A DNA stretch of 64,000 nucleotides from Gp6-AA40 sp963742105 (GTDB lineage Bacteria; Acidobacteriota; Vicinamibacteria; Vicinamibacterales; UBA2999): assembly GCA_963742105.1 (NCBI GenBank), contig CAVUKN010000007.1, positions 1,860,001-1,924,000 on the forward strand, given 5' to 3'. The notes below the pieces were generated by a model. That model did not search any database. It was not told where the DNA came from and saw only the letters and a list, made by a program, of their open reading frames with translations. This document shows, piece after piece, positions 1 to 8,740 of this stretch. How positions within the stretch are numbered: the first letter of the stretch is position 1; each line of letters begins with the position of its first letter. The translations under genes and the position numbers were made by a program.

Positions 1-1904
1 AACGGCACGTAAGCGTGGAAGTCCGTGGCACCGTCCACCAACGTGCCGTATGCGGGATCACGGGCGATGCCGATGACGGCAAGTGAGATCGAGTCGGCGC
101 GCCCTCCGGGCATCAAGCGATGCAGTCGCACGGTCGACCCGATGACCTCCTGGGGCCGCCGGCCGGGCCATTGACGTCTCATCACACCTTCGCCCAGGAT
201 GACGACCGGCTGACTGCCGACCCGATCGGTCGTGGTGAAGTCCCGGCCAGCAACCAGTGGCATGCGGATGGTTGCGAAATATCCTGGAAGGACGACGTTC
301 CAGTCGCCAGTGAGCGGGTCACCCATTCCAACCGGCTCGATGGCACCCAACCGGAACTCTTCGAAACCGCCAGGAAACGATAACGCTGCGCTTGCTAGCG
401 ACACGTTCGGCACCGTGCGCACGCGTTCCAGCACCGCGTCGAGCGTCGGTCCGCTCGAATCCGCAGACGATCGTTCGCTGGCCAGATCGACGGTTACGAG
501 ATCGACTCCGGATGCATCGAAGCGCGGATCGAGGACGCCCGACGTCTGCAGCGCGCGGAGGAACAGGCCGCCGACGATGACGAGGGTCACGCTTGCAGCA
601 ACTTGACTGATCACGAACGCGCGACGGAGACGCATGCCCCCGGTCGGGCCGGCGTCGGAACGCATTGCGGCGACGAGATCGGAACGGGATGCCCGGATGG
701 CCGGCAGCAATCCCGAGAGGAGCGCAGCCACGAACGTCAACCCCGAGGTGAACAGCACTGCCTGGCCGTCGACGCGCAGCGACAGGTCTACGGGAAAGGG
801 CAACGCCGGCAGGACCACGACGATGGCGCGGGTCAACGCCCACGCAACGGCCAGTCCCGCCGCTGCACCGGCCCCGAACAGAACGACCGTCTCCGTCAGC
901 AGCTGCCGGGTCAGACGCCGGCGAGTCGCACCCATGGCCGCCCGCACCGCCATCTCGCGGCGCCGGACCGGCGCGCGCGACAACAGCATGCCGGCGACGT
1001 TGGTGCACGCCACCGCCAGTACGGCGCCGACGATGACCACGAGGACGAGCAGGAATGCGCCCACGGGGCCCGCTCCACCCGCGACCGGCGACAAGGTCGT
1101 CGCCCGCAGGCCACGATTCAGTTCACCCCTGCTGGAAGGCAGCGTCGCGTCGATGACGGCGAGTTCGGCGTTGACCGATTGGAGGGATTCGCCGGCGTTC
1201 AGCCGACCGCCGATCATCAGCCAGGCGGAGTCCGGGGCGGCCAGAAGCGTTGGCGTATCGGCGCTGCGGATGGCGCCGATGGGAATCCATGCGTCAGCAT
1301 GGCGAAGGCCGGTGCCGTGAAAGGCTGCCGGTGCGACGCCAACGACCGTGAACGGGCGGTCGTTGAGGGTCACCGCGAGCCCGGCGATGTCGGACCGTCG
1401 CGCAAACGCGCGCGTCCAGGTGTCGTCGCTGATCACTATCACGGCGTTGGCGGCATTGCCTTCGCCTTCGTCCGGGTGAAAGAGCCGTCCCGACAGCGGG
1501 CGGGCGCCGAGCGCCGCGAAGTATGTCGTGCTGACCGTCGTGGCGTAGACGCGCCCAGGAGCTCCACCCCGTCCAGGCGTGAGCGTCATCGCCTGCGGAA
1601 ACATGGTGTAGGCATAGACCTGCTGCAGGCGGGTCGTCCGTGATTTCACATCGCGGTAGTCCGGATAGGAAACTGGATTGAATCCGTAGCCATCGTGAGT
1701 GCGACCGATGTCGAGCACCCGCGCCGGCTCCGCGATGCCTGGCTGAGGACGCCTCAACATCGCATTCGCCACGGTGTAGATCCCCGTGTTGGCGCCGATG
1801 CCGATAGCGAGGGACAGTATCGCCGTGACGGTGAGCAGGCGATCGCGGCGCAGCCGGCGCGTGCCGGCGGCGAGATCGCGGAGGAGCGATTCCATGGCGG
1901 TCAT
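1..1904 (-). CDS. ADOP-type MacB/FtsX permease, C-terminus outside window
   Basis: Minus-strand reading is open from an ATG at 1904 (alternative ATG at 1895) to the window edge, giving about 634 residues. The N-terminus has the usual layout of acidobacterial ADOP permeases: a short basic stretch, then a membrane helix with AIGIGANTGIYTVANAMLR, then a MacB-type periplasmic core domain with motifs such as FTVVGVAP. A second membrane block follows (VACTNVAGMLLSRAPVRRREMAVRAAMGATRRRL), which is the FtsX signature. Known members are inner-membrane permeases with four helices per FtsX unit pair and no ATPase domain of their own. The substrate is unknown. The gene is divergent from the TMTC-like gene at 2127. 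The last FtsX block is missing because the window ends. Confidence 0.88.
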   Translation of the reverse strand, partial: MTAMESLLRDLAAGTRRLRRDRLLTVTAILSLAIGIGANTGIYTVANAMLRRPQPGIAEPARVLDIGRTHDGYGFNPVSYPDYRDVKSRTTRLQQVYAYTMFPQAMTLTPGRGGAPGRVYATTVSTTYFAALGARPLSGRLFHPDEGEGNAANAVIVISDDTWTRAFARRSDIAGLAVTLNDRPFTVVGVAPAAFHGTGLRHADAWIPIGAIRSADTPTLLAAPDSAWLMIGGRLNAGESLQSVNAELAVIDATLPSSRGELNRGLRATTLSPVAGGAGPVGAFLLVLVVIVGAVLAVACTNVAGMLLSRAPVRRREMAVRAAMGATRRRLTRQLLTETVVLFGAGAAAGLAVAWALTRAIVVVLPALPFPVDLSLRVDGQAVLFTSGLTFVAALLSGLLPAIRASRSDLVAAMRSDAGPTGGMRLRRAFVISQVAASVTLVIVGGLFLRALQTSGVLDPRFDASGVDLVTVDLASERSSADSSGPTLDAVLERVRTVPNVSLASAALSFPGGFEEFRLGAIEPVGMGDPLTGDWNVVLPGYFATIRMPLVAGRDFTTTDRVGSQPVVILGEGVMRRQWPGRRPQEVIGSTVRLHRLMPGGRADSISLAVIGIARDPAYGTLVDGATDFHAYVP

Positions 1905-2126
1905 TACTGGCAAAGGCGTGTCTCGGTTCACGGGAGCGCGTCGGCCGTCTTCGGGATGGTGACACGTGGGCACAGCCTGTGCCAGGCGGAGCAGACGAGT
2001 CGTGGCCGCTTTTGCAATGGTCGCCTGAACGCCGGTCATGGTTTGTGCGCTGATGGGACGCCGGCGTCTCGCAACCGGTCATGCCGATGCCTCCGCTGCC
2101 GCAGTTCCGACACCAGTTATGATCGA

Positions 2127-4160
2127 GTGCTGGCCCCCGATGCGGCGCCACCACCTCCTGACGTGCCTGTCTCCCCGCTGCCCTCGTCATCCAGATACAC
2201 GACGTGGTTGAGCGCGGTGTTGATCGTTGCGGCGATCATCGGCGCGTTCGGATCGGCACTGCGGACACCATTTCAATACGACGACCTGAGCACCGTGGTC
2301 GAGAACGTCACCATTCGCGATCTCTCGGCCATCAGGACGGTCCTCTCGCCAGTGGCCGATGTGTCGCCGACGGCGGGACGGCCGGTGCTCAACGTGTCGT
2401 TCGCCGTCGACTACGCCATCGCGGGACAGGACGTCCTCGCCTATCACGCGACCAACGTCGCGCTCCATGTGCTCTGCGCGCTCCTGCTGTACGCGGTCGT
2501 TCGTTCGACGCTGCGCTTGCCGGCAGCGGCCGGCATCGGTCGTCACCGAGACATCATCGCCGTCATGGTCGCCGCCATCTGGGCCGTGCACCCGCTGCAG
2601 AGCGGGGCCGTCACGTACATCTCGGGGCGATCCGATGTGCTCGTGGGCCTGTGGTTCATGGCCACGTTGTACGCAGCGATCCGGGCGCAGGCGTCGGCAC
2701 GTCAATGGGTCTGGACGCTGGCGGCGATCGGGGCCTGTGCCATGGGCATGGCTTCCAAGGAATCAATGGCCACTGCGCCGGTGGCCGTCGTGCTCTACGA
2801 CCGCGCCTATGCCTACCGGGGATTCTCCGAGGCGATCGAGAAGCGATGGCCGCTCTACGCCGGGCTCGCGCTGACGTGGGTCATCGTTGCCGCTCTCGCT
2901 CTGCAGGCGCCGCGGGCCGAATCAGCCGGGTTCTCGACCGCCATTTCGCCGTGGACGTATCTGCTGAACCAGGCTCTCGTCATCCCCGAATACTTCCGCC
3001 TGACCGTGTGGCCCGACTATCTGTTGTTCGCATACGGCGGAGCGCGGCAACTCACACTCTCGGACGTCGGTGCGCTCGCGCTCTTCGTGCCCCTCCTTCT
3101 GGGCGTCTCGGTGTGGCTATGGGTGCGGCGGCCGGCGCTCGGGTTCCCGGCGTTGTGGGTGTTCCTGACGCTGGCGCCGACCTCGTCGATCGTCCCGATC
3201 GCGACGGAGGCGGGCGCCGCGCGTCGCATGTACCTGCCGCTGGCCGGCGTGGTGGTGCTCTTCGTGATCGCCGTCGCCGCACTCACCGACCGAAGGCGGC
3301 GTGTGGGCGCCGCCGGCTGGTCGACGCGCCGGACGGCGGTTATCGGCACGGTCGTCGTCGTCGCGCTCGCGGCCACGACGGCCGTCCAGGGGCGTGAGTT
3401 TGCCGCACCTGAACGCTTGTGGCGCGGCTCGCTGGAGCACTGGCCGTCAGCCCTGGCACATCGAAACCTCGCCGCCGTGCTGCTGCAGGAAGGCCGGCAC
3501 GCCGAAGGCGCCGACGAACTGCGTGCCGCCGCGGAGCTCAACCCGGTGGCACGCTATTCACTCGGCGTCGAGCTGTTCGAACAAGGCCGGACGGGGGAGG
3601 CGATCGTCGAGTTGCGGCAGGCGATCCTGGAATTTCCAGACCAGCCCACGATCGCGCTGGAAGGCCGGCGCGTGCTGGCGCGTGCGCTGCAACGGGAGGG
3701 ACGTCACCTCGAGGCCGCGGATGTGTTCGGCGAGGTGGCGGCGATGACCCCTGGGGACATGACCCCGCAGCTGTCGCGAGCCGACGAGCTGCTGGCCGGC
3801 GGCAATCTTCCGGCCGCGCATCAGGCCTACCAGCGAATCCTCGACGCCTACCCTGCCCACACTGGAGCGATGACGAACGACGGCCTCACGCTGCTGCGGA
3901 TGGGACTCGTCAGGGAGGCGGTCGCACGGTTACAGGGTGTTGCCGACCGTGAGCCCCGGAACGTGAGCGCCTTCATGAACCTGGCAAGTGCGCTGTCGGT
4001 AGCCGGCAGGCTCCCGGACGCAGCCGTCGCTGTGTGTCGGGCGATCGAACTCAGTCCCCCGCAGAGCCCGGCACCCCGACAGTTCCTGGCCGATCTTCGG
4101 AGTGCTGCCGCAGCCGCGCATCTCAACCTGCCGCAGTGCGGTAAGCCAGCATCACGCTGA
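2127..4160 (+). CDS. TMTC-like polytopic membrane protein with C-terminal TPR repeats
   Basis: About 677 residues if translation starts at the GTG at 2127. There is no better in-frame start, and the frame stays open further upstream over the divergent permease gene. After the first membrane helix comes FQYDDLSTVVEN, the acidic DD-type loop motif of TMTC/PMT-like GT-C proteins, and then about ten hydrophobic segments (residues 25-430). From about residue 437 there are several TPR units (SALAHRNLAAVLLQEGRHAE and later copies). Family knowledge suggests a membrane glycosyltransferase using lipid-linked sugar with a periplasmic TPR domain, but no transferase activity can be proved from sequence. 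No operon partner is evident; the antiporter gene starts 58 bases downstream. Confidence 0.8.
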   Translation: MLAPDAAPPPPDVPVSPLPSSSRYTTWLSAVLIVAAIIGAFGSALRTPFQYDDLSTVVENVTIRDLSAIRTVLSPVADVSPTAGRPVLNVSFAVDYAIAGQDVLAYHATNVALHVLCALLLYAVVRSTLRLPAAAGIGRHRDIIAVMVAAIWAVHPLQSGAVTYISGRSDVLVGLWFMATLYAAIRAQASARQWVWTLAAIGACAMGMASKESMATAPVAVVLYDRAYAYRGFSEAIEKRWPLYAGLALTWVIVAALALQAPRAESAGFSTAISPWTYLLNQALVIPEYFRLTVWPDYLLFAYGGARQLTLSDVGALALFVPLLLGVSVWLWVRRPALGFPALWVFLTLAPTSSIVPIATEAGAARRMYLPLAGVVVLFVIAVAALTDRRRRVGAAGWSTRRTAVIGTVVVVALAATTAVQGREFAAPERLWRGSLEHWPSALAHRNLAAVLLQEGRHAEGADELRAAAELNPVARYSLGVELFEQGRTGEAIVELRQAILEFPDQPTIALEGRRVLARALQREGRHLEAADVFGEVAAMTPGDMTPQLSRADELLAGGNLPAAHQAYQRILDAYPAHTGAMTNDGLTLLRMGLVREAVARLQGVADREPRNVSAFMNLASALSVAGRLPDAAVAVCRAIELSPPQSPAPRQFLADLRSAAAAAHLNLPQCGKPASR

Positions 4161-4218
4161 TCGACGGACAGCGAATCAACGTGCTAAGAGTCTCACGGCC
4201 TCACGCCACTGCCATCGC

Positions 4219-5766
4219 ATGGAATCGCTGGAACAGCTGATCGCCCTCTTTCTCGCCGCCGTGCTCCTGGCCGGCGTGGCGCGGCGGATGGGCGCCCCGT
4301 ATCCCGTTTTCCTCGCCGTCGGAGGCGCCCTGCTCGCCTTTCTTCCAACGGTGCCCTTCTTCGCCATTCCCCCGGAACTTGCCCTGGCGATTTTTGTTGC
4401 GCCCGTTTTGCTCGATGCCGCGTACGACGCGTCGTTGCGAGACCTGAAGGACAACTGGGTGCCGGTATCGGGTCTCGTCGTGTGCGCCGTCGGGTTGACC
4501 ACTGCCGCGGTGGCCGTGGTCGCGCGCGCCCTTGTGCCAGCGATGCCGTGGGCGCCCGCCATTGCGCTCGGCGCGATCGTCGCGCCGCCGGACGCCGTTG
4601 CCGCGACGGCGGTGTTGCGCCCGCTCCATCCGCCCCATCGCATCCTCACGATTCTCGAAGGCGAGAGCCTGCTGAACGACGCGACTGCGCTGCTGATCTA
4701 TCGCCTCGCCCTGGGAGCGGTTGCCGCCGGGAGCTTCTCCCTTGCCGGCGTCGCGCCCACGTTCCTGCTCGCTGTCGTCGGGAGCATCGTTGTCGGCCCG
4801 GCACTCGGGTGGGTGTCGTTGCGGCTGATGGATCGCGTGCGCCACGTGCCGACCGCGATCATCCTGCAGTTCGTCAGCACGTTTACGGTCTGGCTGGTGG
4901 CAGAACGCATCGGCCTGTCCGGCGTGCTGACCATGGTCAGCTACGCAATCACCGTGGCCCAAAGCGCACCCGCGCGGATTCCAGCGCGGCTGCGAATCCC
5001 AGCGTATGCCGTGTGGGAGACAGTCGTATTTGCACTGAACATCCTGGCCTTCATTTTCATCGGCCTCCAGATCCGGCCGATTCTCGACAGCCTCGCACCG
5101 GCGGATCTCGGTCGTTACCTGACCGTCGCCGCGGCGGTTCTCGTCACGGTCATTGTCGTCCGCATTGTCTGGACGATGACCTTCAACGCGCTGGTCCGCT
5201 GGCGGCATCGTCGCAGTGGCTTTCATCCGCCGCGCCCGATGCTGCGGCCCACGGTGGCCAGCGGCATGATTGTGTCGTGGGCGGGGATGCGCGGCATCGT
5301 GTCGCTCGCTGCCGCACTGGCATTGCCGCCGGCATTCCCCTTCCGCGGCCTTATCGTGTTGACCGCATTTGCCGTCGTCCTCGGAACGCTGGTCGTGCAG
5401 GGGCTCACGCTGAAGCCCCTGATGCGTGCGTTCGACGTGCACGATGACGATCCCGTGGGGCGCGAAGTGGCGGCGGCGCGCGTGCAGGCGCTGGAGGCGG
5501 GACTGCTGCTGCTCGATCGCGAAGACTCGCCCGCTGCCGCAACCGTCCGCGAGGAGTTCAGCGCCCATTTCACCGACCAATATCTCGCCGACGGCACGGA
5601 AGCCTCCGACGCGAAGCACGGCGAGCTACATCGCCGCGCCGTTGCCGCGGCACGAGAGGCCGTACTGGCGATGCGTGCGAGCCGGGATATCGGCGACGAT
5701 GCCTTCCACCGGCTGGAAGAGGAACTGGACTGGCTCGAGATGGCCGTGCGCAGGCCCGAGGAGTGA
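4219..5766 (+). CDS. CPA1-family Na+/H+ antiporter
   Basis: 515 residues from the ATG at 4219. The longer open frame upstream lacks a membrane-like N-terminus. The protein has about 12 hydrophobic segments and the CPA1 ion-binding signatures PPDAVAATAVL and EGESLLNDATALL (the N-D pair that binds the cation), followed by a helix containing SWAGMRGIVSLA. The last 110 residues form a cytosolic charged helical tail. It should exchange Na+ or K+ for H+ across the inner membrane for pH and salt balance. The stop overlaps the start of the GNAT gene by three bases, suggesting translational coupling. Confidence 0.92.
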   Translation: MESLEQLIALFLAAVLLAGVARRMGAPYPVFLAVGGALLAFLPTVPFFAIPPELALAIFVAPVLLDAAYDASLRDLKDNWVPVSGLVVCAVGLTTAAVAVVARALVPAMPWAPAIALGAIVAPPDAVAATAVLRPLHPPHRILTILEGESLLNDATALLIYRLALGAVAAGSFSLAGVAPTFLLAVVGSIVVGPALGWVSLRLMDRVRHVPTAIILQFVSTFTVWLVAERIGLSGVLTMVSYAITVAQSAPARIPARLRIPAYAVWETVVFALNILAFIFIGLQIRPILDSLAPADLGRYLTVAAAVLVTVIVVRIVWTMTFNALVRWRHRRSGFHPPRPMLRPTVASGMIVSWAGMRGIVSLAAALALPPAFPFRGLIVLTAFAVVLGTLVVQGLTLKPLMRAFDVHDDDPVGREVAAARVQALEAGLLLLDREDSPAAATVREEFSAHFTDQYLADGTEASDAKHGELHRRAVAAAREAVLAMRASRDIGDDAFHRLEEELDWLEMAVRRPEE

Positions 5767-6269
5767 ATCACCCGATGCCGGAACCATCCGAACAGGCCAT
5801 CGTCATCCGTGCGGCAGTCGCCGCAGACGTGCCCGAATTGGGGCGGCTCGGTGCGATGCTGGTCGCAGCGCACCATGCGTTCGATCCCAAACGCTTCCTT
5901 GCATCGAGCGACGGCACGGCAGCGGGGTACGGCGGCTTTCTCCGCTCACAACTGGAACAAGCCGATGCCGTCGTTGTCGTCGCCGAGCACAACGGCACTG
6001 TGGTTGGCTACGCTTACGCCAGCGTCGAGGGATACGACTTCCTCGCACTGCGCGGGCCGGCCGGCGTCCTGCACGACATCCTGGTCGACCCGGCGCATCG
6101 AGGACACGGGGTCGGCCGGCTGCTCCTCGATGCGACGTTGTTGCGGCTGACAGAGAAGGGTGTGCCTCGCGTCGTGCTGTTGACCGCGGAGCGCAACGAG
6201 GGGGCGCAACGACTGTTCGCCAGCATCGGATTCCGGCGCACGATGGTGGAAATGACGCGAGAACTCTAG
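5763..6269 (+). CDS. GNAT family N-acetyltransferase
   Basis: 168 residues from a GTG at 5763 that overlaps the TGA of the antiporter gene (GTGA); an ATG at 5775 is an alternative. The GNAT acetyl-CoA binding loop is clear: LVDPAHRGHGVGRLLLDA (motif A, R/Q-x-x-G-x-G/A), preceded by the beta-strand GTVVGYAYASV, and followed by LLTAERNEGAQRLFASIGFRR (motif B). It would transfer an acetyl group from acetyl-CoA to an amine on an unknown small molecule or protein. Length is normal for a single-domain GNAT. Confidence 0.9.
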   Translation: MNHPMPEPSEQAIVIRAAVAADVPELGRLGAMLVAAHHAFDPKRFLASSDGTAAGYGGFLRSQLEQADAVVVVAEHNGTVVGYAYASVEGYDFLALRGPAGVLHDILVDPAHRGHGVGRLLLDATLLRLTEKGVPRVVLLTAERNEGAQRLFASIGFRRTMVEMTREL

Positions 6270-6285
6270 CGAGTGTGAGCGAGTG

Positions 6286-6381
6286 TGGGGTCAGGTCTTG
6301 AATGCTTAGATTTTTCACGGTCTGACCCCGTTACAGGGGGGTCAGACCGTGAAAATAGTGTGCATTCAAGACCTGACCCCA
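6286..6381. repeat. Nested perfect palindrome, REP/BIME-like
   Basis: Outer arms of 20 bases (6286-6305 and 6362-6381) are exact inverted copies, and inner arms of 18 bases (6312-6329 and 6338-6355) are also exact. Both arm pairs carry a GGTCAGRCC-type core (GGGGTCAGGTCTTGAAT outside, GGGGTCAGACCGTGAAA inside). Such elements are typical of REP sequences mobilised by RAYT-type (TnpA-REP) transposases; no RAYT gene is in the window. It lies between the GNAT and PhyH genes, which converge on it, so it could also end transcription from both sides. Confidence 0.8.
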
Positions 6382-6397
6382 CACCCACCACGTCCAA

Positions 6398-7204
6398 TCA
6401 GAAGCGGCAGAGCATCGCGTCGGCTGGCACGGTGGGCACTTCGTCAAGCGCGGCGAGGATCGCACGCTCGACGGGCGAATATTCGCCGTCCGGACGACTG
6501 AGCTGCAGCGGCGCCCGCATCGGCGCCTCGGTGTTACTGATGAACCGAGGTGGTCCCGACCGCTTATAGCCTCGCGTGTGGAAGAGAAACGGATGCGCCA
6601 GCACGACATCGCCCGCCGCGCCGGTCAGCTCCGTGAAGTTCCCAAGCGGTTCCGAGAGCACCAGGTCGAACAGCCGTCGATGTTCGAGCCCGTCGGGGTG
6701 ACGGGCCAGCACCCGGGCTGTCCGGCGATGCGATCCACCCGCGACGATCGTTCCGCCTCCGCCCGGGGCGACGTCGGAGAACAAGCCGATCACCAGCAGG
6801 CCCTGGCGCGGTGAGTCGATCGTGTGCCGGAACCAGTTCCCGTCCACGTGCCAGCCCCAGTCCGGCCACCGGGCCTGTTCGTCGGCGCCAAAAGAGAAAT
6901 TCACCGGCCAGAATCCCCAGCGCCGCTCGCCGGTCCAGCGATCCGGTCCCACGAGCGCGGCCACCGCATCCGCCACCGCGTCGGTGAAGCAGTCGACAAT
7001 CTCAGGCTCGGATCGAATCTCCTCGATGTCGTACGCCGGCGGCCATGTCGACGGATCGTCTTTGACGATGCCCCGCTTGTCGTGCATGCGCGCCCAGATC
7101 ACCTCTCGCGCCGACCGGGCCTGTGCGGCAGTAAACGCACCGGGCAACCGGCACCAACCATGTTCGATGAAGGCGCGCACGTCATCAGTGCTCAATATCC
7201 CCAT
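6398..7204 (-). CDS. Phytanoyl-CoA dioxygenase (PhyH) family protein
   Basis: 268 residues from the ATG at 7204; the open frame extends upstream only through repeat DNA. The Fe(II)-binding facial triad is visible as HVDG (His and Asp near residue 140) and a distal His in HPFLFHTRGYKR, whose Arg would hold 2-oxoglutarate. The product should be a non-heme iron oxygenase that hydroxylates a small molecule while decarboxylating 2-oxoglutarate. The real substrate is unknown; this family is broad in bacteria. Its start sits at the edge of a degenerate MITE copy. Confidence 0.85.
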   Translation of the reverse strand: MGILSTDDVRAFIEHGWCRLPGAFTAAQARSAREVIWARMHDKRGIVKDDPSTWPPAYDIEEIRSEPEIVDCFTDAVADAVAALVGPDRWTGERRWGFWPVNFSFGADEQARWPDWGWHVDGNWFRHTIDSPRQGLLVIGLFSDVAPGGGGTIVAGGSHRRTARVLARHPDGLEHRRLFDLVLSEPLGNFTELTGAAGDVVLAHPFLFHTRGYKRSGPPRFISNTEAPMRAPLQLSRPDGEYSPVERAILAALDEVPTVPADAMLCRF

Positions 7205-7470
7205 GTGCTTCCCCGGTGTTTTCCTCCCGCCATACGAACTCGCACTGTCGAGTGGCGCGGCGTCACGGTGCACCACTCCCGGCGACAGGAGCCGCAAGCC
7301 TCAACCCTCGCACCAGCACGCGTCGGGGCCCGCACCAGCAAGCGTCGAGTCTCGCACGACGAGCGTCACTCCTCGCACCAGCAAGCCTCGCGCGTCGCAC
7401 CAACGCCTGTCGCCCTCGCACCCTACTGCCGGGACCGCGGCGTTCCGCTTGTGCGCGCCAGCGCGCCAGG

Positions 7471-7588
7471 GCGAATCCGTATGGCGCTCCGGAAAACCGC
7501 CTTGATCCGCGCCCCTCAGCTCCGCCGCCGGCGAGGGCGGCTATGCCAAAGCACTTGCCACGGTTTTCCTCCGGCCATACGGACTCGC
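7471..7588 (+). mobile_element. MITE-like element, copy 1
   Basis: 118 bases with imperfect terminal inverted repeats of about 28 bases: the left end begins GCGAATCCGTATGGCGCTCC and the right end is the inverse of GCGAGTCCGTATGGCCGGAG. The centre carries CCTTGATCCGCGCCCCTCAG and a GC-rich hairpin. Near-identical copies lie at 7793-7908 and, inverted, at 45314-45431. No coding capacity and no transposase are present, so it would be moved in trans if it is mobile. Confidence 0.65.
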
Positions 7589-7792
7589 GCTGTCGCATGG
7601 CGCGGCGTCACGGTGCATCACTCCCGCCGACAGGAGCCGCAAGCCTCGACCCTGGCGCCAACGAGTGTCGCCCTCGCACCAGCACGCGTCGGGGCCCGCA
7701 CCAGCAAGTGTCGAGTCTCGCACCACGAGCGTCACTCCTCGCACCAGCGAGTGCCGACCTTCGCACCAACTCGCCTCGAGCCTCGCACCGAA

Positions 7793-7908
7793 GACTCCGT
7801 CTGGCGCTCCGGAAAACCGCCTTGATCCGCGCCCCTCAGCTCCGCCGCCGGCGAGGGCGGCTATGCCACGACACTTGCCACGGTTTTCCTCCGGTCATAC
7901 GGACTCGC
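7793..7908 (+). mobile_element. MITE-like element, copy 2
   Basis: 116 bases, same orientation as copy 1 and almost identical in the centre; the left end is slightly degenerate (GACTCCGTCTGGCGCTCC). Confidence 0.65.
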
Positions 7909-7930
7909 ACTGCCGTGTGGCGCAGCGTGA

Positions 7931-8014
7931 ACCAGCTACCGGCCACCGGCTACCAGCTACCGGCCACCGGCTACCAGCTACCAGCTACCAGCTACCGGCT
8001 ACCAGCTACCGGCT
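7931..8014 (+). repeat. Tandem CCAGCTACCGG repeat
   Basis: Roughly seven to eight units of CTACCAGCTACCGGCCACCGG-type sequence, varying between 7 and 18 bases per unit, ending 21 bases before the oxygenase gene start. A similar tandem repeat in inverted orientation sits beside MITE copy 3 at 45218-45300, so the two elements travel together. Confidence 0.8.
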
Positions 8015-8035
8015 AGTAAGATTCCCTGACGCCAC

Positions 8036-8740
8036 ATGATCACGTCGATCGAGTTGCTGAACGCGAACGAGTGTGCACGCGTCGAGAGCCAGATCAAGGA
8101 ACTCCGCGACTGCTGGGTGCCGCGCGGCTCGCAGGTGAGCGGATTCTTCACCCTCGGCGCCGCCAGCTACCTCGACGATCTCGACGAGTACCACGAACGC
8201 CGCGCCGCGCTCAATCCCGTGCTGCGCAGCAGCTTCGGCTGGCTGTACGACAAGGTCGTCGAGTTTCTCGAGCGGCGTCTGCACGCTCCGGTGACGCTGG
8301 CTGACAACCTGGCTTTGCCCGGCTTCCATATCTGGCTGGCCCCGGCGGTGTTCGTCACGCCCGACGCCTCGGTCCATTTCGACCTGCAGTATCTCCGCAC
8401 CTGGGCCACGGACGCGCCCGACGTCGACTACTCCCGCCCGCTGTCGTTCACGCTTCCCATCCGGCTGCCTCGCCGCGGCGGCGGCCTCAACGTCTGGGAT
8501 ATCACCTACGAGCGATATCGCCGCTTCGCGGCGCGGGTGAACGCGCCGCTTCAGCCGATGGACGTCACCGTTCTGCTCGATCGGATGCGACATCCGTACA
8601 CGCCAGGCGCGATCGTGGTGCACTCGGGTCACCTGATGCATCAGATTGGCGAGATCGAGGCAGTGGACGCCGACGATGAGCGGGTCACGTTGCAGGGTCA
8701 TGCGCTCTGCCAGCGCGGCGAGTGGAAACTCTACTGGTGA
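8036..8740 (+). CDS. Putative Fe(II)/2-oxoglutarate-dependent oxygenase
   Basis: 234 residues. A facial triad can be proposed: His114 and Asp116 in HFDLQY, distal His202 in HLMHQIG, with Arg216 fourteen residues later as the 2-oxoglutarate binder. Spacing fits a double-stranded beta-helix oxygenase. It would hydroxylate a protein or small molecule. Its 3' end overlaps the convergent ATP-grasp gene by ten bases, so it faces the injection-system operon rather than being part of it. I infer a possible role in modifying a product of that operon. Substrate and triad assignment are not proven. Confidence 0.65.
   Translation: MITSIELLNANECARVESQIKELRDCWVPRGSQVSGFFTLGAASYLDDLDEYHERRAALNPVLRSSFGWLYDKVVEFLERRLHAPVTLADNLALPGFHIWLAPAVFVTPDASVHFDLQYLRTWATDAPDVDYSRPLSFTLPIRLPRRGGGLNVWDITYERYRRFAARVNAPLQPMDVTVLLDRMRHPYTPGAIVVHSGHLMHQIGEIEAVDADDERVTLQGHALCQRGEWKLYW

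Larger units (their letters stand above)
7205..8035. repeat. Composite non-coding repeat block
   Basis: This 830-base stretch has no convincing gene. It holds two near-complete copies of a MITE-like element (7471-7588, 7793-7908), a partial right end near 7214-7243, and two direct copies of a roughly 180-base tail (about 7244-7400 and 7589-7755). The tail is rich in imperfect CTCGCACCAGC words. The block ends in a short tandem repeat (7931-8014). Long open frames on the plus strand cross it only because the repeats lack stops. Confidence 0.8.

Noticed and set aside
1695..2126. N-terminal extension of the TMTC-like gene
   Set aside because: It overlaps the divergent permease start and has no membrane- or signal-like composition.
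4201..5619. 472-codon minus-strand frame under the antiporter
   Set aside because: The His/Arg/Gln-rich translation is an antisense shadow of a clear CPA1 gene.
6824..8016. Long plus-strand open frames over 6.8-8.0 kb
   Set aside because: They cross the PhyH gene in antisense and then pure repeat DNA; composition is Arg/Ser/Pro-rich noise.
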